A stretch of 64,000 nt of DNA from Chryseobacterium sp. T16E-39 (GTDB lineage: Bacteria > Bacteroidota > Bacteroidia > Flavobacteriales > Weeksellaceae), in NCBI RefSeq assembly GCF_002216065.1, contig NZ_CP022282.1:3472001-3536000 (forward strand), in the 5' to 3' direction. Numbering within the stretch: the stretch's first letter is position 1; each line of letters begins with the position of its first letter. A model generated the notes under the pieces. That model saw nothing but the letters and a program-made list of their open reading frames with translations, did no database searches and was not told the origin of the DNA. Of this stretch, positions 59,076-64,000 are shown in pieces. The position numbers were made by a program, and so were the translations under genes.

Positions 59076-62000
59076 ATGCAGTTAAAACCTATTCATGAAA
59101 AATTTCTTCCGGATTTATTAAAGCAGGAGTTTGGAAAAGAAATTTTTATCCAGTTGGATGCGCACCAGCATATTTCTGTTAAAGGAAATGCCGGATCTTC
59201 GGCATCTGTTTTTGTAGCTGAGCTTTTTCTGACACAGAAGAAAAGTATTCTTTATTTGATTGACGATAAAGAAGATGCTCTGTATGCCAATACAGAAATG
59301 GAAGATTTATTAGGTAAGGATAAAGTCCTTTATTTTCCGGCAACTCATTTGGAACCTTACCAGGTTGAAAAAACTCAGAATGCAAATCTTGTTTTAAGAA
59401 CCGAGGTATTAAATAAAATAAATTCAGGGAAATCCCCAAAAGTAATCATTGCTTACGCGGGAGCTTTATCAGAAAAGGTCCTTAAAAAAGAAGACTTTAA
59501 AGCGATTTCGCATCAAATAAAGGTGGGAGATCAGCTGGATTTCGATTTTGTAGATGAGCTGCTTTCGCATTACCAGTTTCAACAGGCAGATTTTGTCTCT
59601 GAACCTGGAGAGTTTTCGGTACGTGGCGGGATCGTAGATGTTTTTTCTTATTCCAACGAGAAGCCTTATAGGATTACCTTCTTTGGAAATGAAGTTGAGA
59701 ATATTAAAACCTTTGATATCGAAACCCAGCTTTCAGTAGATAAGGTGAAGGAGTTTCAGCTGGTTTCCAATATGAATTTTTCCGTTACAGGAAGCAGGGT
59801 TTCATTACTTCAGCTTTTACCAAAGGAAAGTTTTGTCATTTCCAGAAATGGAGTTGTTGGCCTGCAAAAGATAAAATCATTTTATGAAAAGTCGCTTGAG
59901 AAATATGAAGCTTTAAGTAAAGATATAGCTCACAGGACTCCACAGGAATTGTTTATTTCTGACCAGGAGTTTTTATTTGATTATAAAAAATTCAAAACAA
60001 TAGATTTCAGCAGCGTTGGAATCGAAGGATTGAAAACATTTGATATCAGTATAGAGCAGACCTCACAACCTTCTTTCCATAAGAATTTTGAACTGCTTAT
60101 TCAGGATCTGGAAGAAAAACAGAGTAACGGTTTTGATACCTGGATATCCTTTTCAACTGAAAAGCAAAAAGAGAGACTGGAATCTATTTTTGAGGAGTTG
60201 GAGCACGAAATGGTTTTCAAAAGCTTTAAATCTGAACTGCATGAAGGGTTTGTAGATAATAATCATAAAATTTCTGTGTATACCGACCATCAGATTTTTG
60301 ATAGATACCAAAGATATAAGGCTAAAAATACATTTGCAAAATCTGAACAATTGACTTTAAAAGATCTGATGTCTTTAAAAGTAGGTGATTATATAGCCCA
60401 TATTGACCATGGAATCGGAAAATTTATGGGACTTGTAAAAGTAAATAATGATGGTAAAATTCAGGAATGTTTTAAACTGACTTATAAAAACGGAGATTTG
60501 CTTTATGTAAGTATTCATTCTTTACATAAAATATCCAAATATAATGGACCCGATGGGAAAGAGATTGTTTTAAGCAAATTAGGTTCGCCGGCCTGGAAGT
60601 CTTTGAAACAGAAAACTAAGGCGAAGGTTAAGCAGATCGCTTTTGACCTGATACAGCTCTATGCACAACGGAAAACAGCACAGGGGTTTGCCTATACCCC
60701 TGATTCTTATTTGCAAAATGAATTGGAAGCCAGTTTTATTTATGAAGATACTCCGGATCAGGAGAAGGCTACAATCGATGTGAAAGCAGATATGGAGGCC
60801 AGTACAGTAATGGATCGTTTGGTGTGCGGAGATGTAGGTTTTGGAAAGACTGAAGTGGCTATCAGGGCTGCATTTAAAGCGGCAACAGATGGTAAACAGG
60901 TGGCTGTTCTTGTGCCAACAACAATTCTGGCGTTTCAGCATTACAGAAGCTTCAAAGAAAGATTAAAAGATTTTCCGGTGACGGTTGCGTACGTGAATAG
61001 ATTCAGGACGGCAAAACAAAAATCGGAGGCTTTAGACGGACTGAAAAACGGGAAGGTCGATATTATTATCGGAACCCATCAGTTGGCCAGCAATAGTGTT
61101 AAATTTAAAGATCTTGGACTGTTGATTATTGATGAAGAGCATAAGTTTGGAGTTTCGGTCAAAGATAAATTGAAGACGCTTAAAAGCAATGTAGATACGC
61201 TTACGTTAACAGCTACACCTATTCCAAGAACCTTGCAGTTTTCTCTTATGGCGGCAAGGGATTTATCCGTAATTAAAACTCCTCCGCCAAACAGACAGCC
61301 TGTAGATACCCAGCTCATTGGTTTTAATGAAGAAATTCTTCGTGATGCGGTTTCTTATGAACTACAAAGGGATGGGCAGGTCTATTTTATCAATAATAGG
61401 ATTGAAAATCTAAAAGATATAGCCGGCTTAATTCAGAGATTGGTTCCTGATGCCAGAGTAATAACGGGCCATGGACAGATGGAAGGAAAACAGTTGGAAA
61501 AGAATGTTCTTGATTTCATGGAAGGTAAATATGATGTATTGGTTTCAACAACGATTGTAGAAAGTGGAGTGGATGTTCCCAATGCGAATACAATTTTCAT
61601 CAATGATGCTCAGAGATTTGGAATGGCAGATCTCCATCAGATGAGAGGAAGGGTAGGCCGAAGCAACAGAAAAGCTTTCTGTTATCTGATTACTCCTCCA
61701 TACGACATGATGACTTCGGATGCCAGAAAGAGGTTAGAAGCTATTGAGCAATTTTCAGATCTGGGAAGTGGTTTCCAAATTGCGATGAAGGATTTGGAAA
61801 TCCGGGGAGCAGGAGATTTGCTGGGTGCTGAACAAAGTGGATTTATCAATGAAATGGGATTCGAAACCTATCAGAAAATGATGCAGGAAGCATTGGAGGA
61901 ATTAAAAGATGATAAAGATTTTGAAAATTTATTTGAAAATGAAGAAGACAGGCAGAAACTTTTTAAATCAGTAAAAGAAGTCAATATTGATACTGATCTG

Positions 62001-62438
62001 GAGTTGATGCTCCCTGATTTCTATATTTCAAACACTGAAGAAAGGTTATTGCTATATCAAAAGATCGCAGAAATTGATAATGAGAAAGATCTCCAGAAAT
62101 TTGAATCAGAATTAGTGGACCGATTCGGAGCTTTACCTAAGGAAGCTGTTAATCTTTTAAAGAGCGTTTCTTTGAAATGGTTGGCTGCCGATATTGGATT
62201 TGAGAAAATTGTTATGAAGAATGGGGTGTTTTTAGGATATTTTCCGGGTAATCCACAAGATAAATTTTATCAGACAGATCAATTCAGACATATTATTAAT
62301 TATTTAACTCAAAACCCATCAGAAGCACAGCTTAAAGAAAAAATAGGAAAAGAAGGAAATCAATTAATGATGAGGAAAGATAAGGTTAAAAATGTAGATG
62401 AAGTAAATATTTTATTGAAATCTATATTGGAGTTATAG
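59076..62438 (+). CDS. mfd: Transcription-repair coupling factor
   Basis: This 1120-residue ATPase removes stalled RNA polymerase and recruits UvrA to the lesion. It starts at the ATG at 59076 (MQLKPIHEKFLPDLL); a TTG eight codons earlier is less likely. The UvrB-like N-terminal modules cover about 1-350. The polymerase-interacting domain begins at about 436 (VGDYIAHIDHGIGKFMGL). The helicase motor has Walker A GDVGFGKTE at about 585-593, DEEH near 684 and MRGRVGRSNRKAFCYL. The C-terminal regulatory domain starts near 970. It is monocistronic; a weak promoter-like TACCTTTA lies at 59007-59014. Confidence 0.96.
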   Translation: MQLKPIHEKFLPDLLKQEFGKEIFIQLDAHQHISVKGNAGSSASVFVAELFLTQKKSILYLIDDKEDALYANTEMEDLLGKDKVLYFPATHLEPYQVEKTQNANLVLRTEVLNKINSGKSPKVIIAYAGALSEKVLKKEDFKAISHQIKVGDQLDFDFVDELLSHYQFQQADFVSEPGEFSVRGGIVDVFSYSNEKPYRITFFGNEVENIKTFDIETQLSVDKVKEFQLVSNMNFSVTGSRVSLLQLLPKESFVISRNGVVGLQKIKSFYEKSLEKYEALSKDIAHRTPQELFISDQEFLFDYKKFKTIDFSSVGIEGLKTFDISIEQTSQPSFHKNFELLIQDLEEKQSNGFDTWISFSTEKQKERLESIFEELEHEMVFKSFKSELHEGFVDNNHKISVYTDHQIFDRYQRYKAKNTFAKSEQLTLKDLMSLKVGDYIAHIDHGIGKFMGLVKVNNDGKIQECFKLTYKNGDLLYVSIHSLHKISKYNGPDGKEIVLSKLGSPAWKSLKQKTKAKVKQIAFDLIQLYAQRKTAQGFAYTPDSYLQNELEASFIYEDTPDQEKATIDVKADMEASTVMDRLVCGDVGFGKTEVAIRAAFKAATDGKQVAVLVPTTILAFQHYRSFKERLKDFPVTVAYVNRFRTAKQKSEALDGLKNGKVDIIIGTHQLASNSVKFKDLGLLIIDEEHKFGVSVKDKLKTLKSNVDTLTLTATPIPRTLQFSLMAARDLSVIKTPPPNRQPVDTQLIGFNEEILRDAVSYELQRDGQVYFINNRIENLKDIAGLIQRLVPDARVITGHGQMEGKQLEKNVLDFMEGKYDVLVSTTIVESGVDVPNANTIFINDAQRFGMADLHQMRGRVGRSNRKAFCYLITPPYDMMTSDARKRLEAIEQFSDLGSGFQIAMKDLEIRGAGDLLGAEQSGFINEMGFETYQKMMQEALEELKDDKDFENLFENEEDRQKLFKSVKEVNIDTDLELMLPDFYISNTEERLLLYQKIAEIDNEKDLQKFESELVDRFGALPKEAVNLLKSVSLKWLAADIGFEKIVMKNGVFLGYFPGNPQDKFYQTDQFRHIINYLTQNPSEAQLKEKIGKEGNQLMMRKDKVKNVDEVNILLKSILEL

Positions 62439-62558
62439 CCCCGTTATCCCCCTGTTTTAAAGATAATTCTAACTTTACATGCAAAGAATTCTATCCGTAT
62501 ATAGGCATATTTTTATGTGATAAATAATTAAATAATAGGGTTTTATATTAAAATTGTG

Positions 62559-62566
62559 TACCTTTG
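62559..62566 (+). promoter_or_regulatory. Bacteroidota -7 promoter box for the secreted paralog pair
   Basis: TACCTTTG matches TAnnTTTG and lies 11 bases before the ATG at 62578, deciding that start over an upstream GTG in frame. Confidence 0.62.
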
Positions 62567-62577
62567 CCGCGCTTATT

Positions 62578-63399
62578 ATGAAAAAAACTATATATTTCTG
62601 TATAGCGGGGCTTTGCTCTGTCTATGCGCACGCACAGGTGGGAATTGACACAAATGTCCCTAACTCGACTCTCGATGTTAATGGGAAAACCACTCTAAGA
62701 AAAGAATTAAGAGTAGGAGGAACTCCAACTCTTGTAGGAAATGCCGGACTAAACGGACAAGTTTTAGTTTCGCAAGGAGAAAATCTACCTCCGGTTTGGA
62801 AATCAATCAATGTATCTTTTATGGAAGAAGGACAGTACAAATTAATTAATTCGTACCTGTCATTGGATCAGAAAGGTATTACGACTTTATCCAACGGTGT
62901 GGCGGGTGATAATATCTATACCAATACTGTCGGTGACAATATTACAGACACCGGTAAAGGTAAGTGGGTGAAAATTGAAGGTCTGGAAAATAACTTTACA
63001 GTTAAAAATCCAAGAAACAGAATTACCTATCAGTTTCAGACAGGAATTGAAATGAAAGCTCCTGCAGCTACTACTTCTCAGAATATAAGCTTTACGTGTG
63101 GAGTATTCAGAGGTGGTAAGCTTGTTGCTGTTCGACCAGATAAGGTTTCGTCAACAAACAATACAGACAAAGGTGGATTCCAGGATTATATCTTTACCCT
63201 TAATTATACTGAGCAAAATGTTCCTTTAGGTGCTCAGAAAATTGAAGTTGCTTGTAGGAAAATTACAACATCGGATCTTGCTAACCAGTTTTCAATTGGA
63301 CGTAACATCTCGAATACCAACACCGTTTCCAATGCCTTTACTTTAGAATCAGATCTAAAGATTGATATTATTGAATACGTAACCTACAAAGCCAATTAA
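62578..63399 (+). CDS. Secreted protein with LDVNG-type N-terminal motif, paralog 1
   Basis: This 273-residue protein starts MKKTIYFCIAGLCSVYAHAQ, a clear signal peptide. Just after it, VGIDTNVPNSTLDVNGKTTLR is the motif that often begins Bacteroidota exported beta-rich or fibre-like proteins. GLNGQVLVSQGENLPPVWKS follows near residues 54-73. The remainder is predicted beta-strand-rich, with FTCGVFRGGKLVAVRP and a C-terminal LKIDIIEYVTYKAN, and has no T9SS sorting domain. The tandem gene begins 3 bases after the stop and is a diverged copy. Function is unknown. Confidence 0.7.
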   Translation: MKKTIYFCIAGLCSVYAHAQVGIDTNVPNSTLDVNGKTTLRKELRVGGTPTLVGNAGLNGQVLVSQGENLPPVWKSINVSFMEEGQYKLINSYLSLDQKGITTLSNGVAGDNIYTNTVGDNITDTGKGKWVKIEGLENNFTVKNPRNRITYQFQTGIEMKAPAATTSQNISFTCGVFRGGKLVAVRPDKVSSTNNTDKGGFQDYIFTLNYTEQNVPLGAQKIEVACRKITTSDLANQFSIGRNISNTNTVSNAFTLESDLKIDIIEYVTYKAN

Positions 63400-63402
63400 T
63401 TC

Positions 63403-64000
63403 ATGAAAAATATATTATCGTTCCTATTTTTATCAATAGGGCTTTCCCTTTCTGCTCAGATAGGAATAAAAACAGTAACTCCTAAAGCAAAATTAGATGT
63501 GAACGGAGATGTAAATCTTCGTAATAAACTTGTTGTTTTAAATACAACAGACAATAGTCTTGTTCAAGGGACTAATGGTCAGATCTTAGTTTCACAAGGA
63601 GAAAACTATCCACCAATATGGAAGACTCTTAGAATTCCTGAGTACGAACCAAATCAGTTTTATCTGATTTTTAATAACTCTTTCTCTGATAGAACCGGAG
63701 TTACTTTTACAGGTACTGAAGAATCAACTACTAAATCAACAAGATCTACGAGTTTTGTAAAGGGAAGTGATTTTAGTACTTTCAATAACTTTAAAAAAAT
63801 TACTTCTTTATCTCAGCCTTTCCAGGTAAACAGTACAGACAGCAAAACCTATTTTCAGTTTGAAACTGTAGTTCACACTAATTTCCCGGCAAATACAGCT
63901 ACAGATACTTCAATTGACTATGCCTGTGGAATTTTTGTAGATAACAAACTGGTAAATCTAAGACAGGGTAATATTAAGGCAAGTAGTGCAAGTAACACTT
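63403..64000 (+). CDS. Secreted protein with LDVNG-type N-terminal motif, paralog 2 (partial)
   Basis: The frame is open from the ATG at 63403 to the window end (199 codons visible). The start MKNILSFLFLSIGLSLSAQ is a signal peptide. IGIKTVTPKAKLDVNGDVNLR and GTNGQILVSQGENYPPIWKT align with the neighbouring gene in the same order. A later segment (IDYACGIFVDNKLVNLRQG) matches FTCGVFRGGKLVAVRP of paralog 1. The two arose by tandem duplication and are probably one transcript. The C-terminus is outside the window. Confidence 0.72.
   Translation, partial: MKNILSFLFLSIGLSLSAQIGIKTVTPKAKLDVNGDVNLRNKLVVLNTTDNSLVQGTNGQILVSQGENYPPIWKTLRIPEYEPNQFYLIFNNSFSDRTGVTFTGTEESTTKSTRSTSFVKGSDFSTFNNFKKITSLSQPFQVNSTDSKTYFQFETVVHTNFPANTATDTSIDYACGIFVDNKLVNLRQGNIKASSASNT

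Overview
The window looks like a chromosomal segment of a Flavobacteriia member, most likely Chryseobacterium or a close Weeksellaceae relative. The evidence is low G+C, repeated use of the Bacteroidota promoter -7 box TAnnTTTG, type IX secretion (T9SS) type-B sorting domains ending in KNRE, TonB-dependent receptors, exosortase F, and several Bacteroidota-only DUF families (DUF4271, DUF4293, DUF4296, DUF5689). No rRNA, tRNA, CRISPR array, prophage or complete insertion sequence was seen. Coding density is high. No gene-free gap exceeds 300 bases; the longest, of about 230-255 bases, lie at 11832-12084, 22409-22641, 30497-30749 and 58826-59075.

Layout. 1-9.6 kb: the N-terminal half of an oligopeptidase B-type S9 peptidase, hemD with a DUF4271 membrane protein, a glycosyltransferase-DUF4296-tgt-lptF/G run, birA, and rsfS-ftsH. 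9.7-11.8 kb: a LUD-domain protein, then cdsA and psd (phospholipid synthesis). 12-14 kb: an accessory-looking regulatory patch with two small helix-turn-helix proteins and a membrane-anchored LuxR-type regulator. 14-21 kb: DUF1801, an MsbA-like ABC exporter, an M28 peptidase, DUF4293, rho with a long Asn/Gln-rich insert, and sod. 21-27 kb: a secreted endonuclease/exonuclease/phosphatase-fold protein divergent from a TonB receptor plus DUF5689 surface lipoprotein. 27-30.5 kb: an operon-like run of AmgK-like sugar kinase, RapZ C-terminal-domain protein, MurU-like nucleotidyltransferase and LOG-family protein, probably for cell-wall amino-sugar recycling. 30.7-31.7 kb: exosortase XrtF and its partner. 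31.7-40.2 kb: a CDF metal transporter, asd, a small membrane protein, a second TonB receptor, and nitroreductase-nadB-nadC.

40.3-54.5 kb is the most distinctive part. Five large T9SS type-B cargo proteins (three with an N-terminal L-type-lectin-like domain, two with another N-terminal domain) sit in one orientation and are interrupted by dnaB-rnhA. They share repeated modules and a near-identical C-terminal part, and two copies share about 478 bp at roughly 95% identity, consistent with recent duplication or gene conversion. 54.5-64 kb: an MFS transporter, lipoproteins, a GH3-family acyl-adenylate enzyme, a small Lys-rich repeat protein, mfd, and two tandem secreted paralogs, the second cut by the window end.

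Two expression themes recur. TAnnTTTG boxes often lie only 3-10 bases before the start codon, implying near-leaderless mRNAs. Strong hairpin terminators separate most units, and in one case the terminator T-tract is itself the next gene's -7 box.
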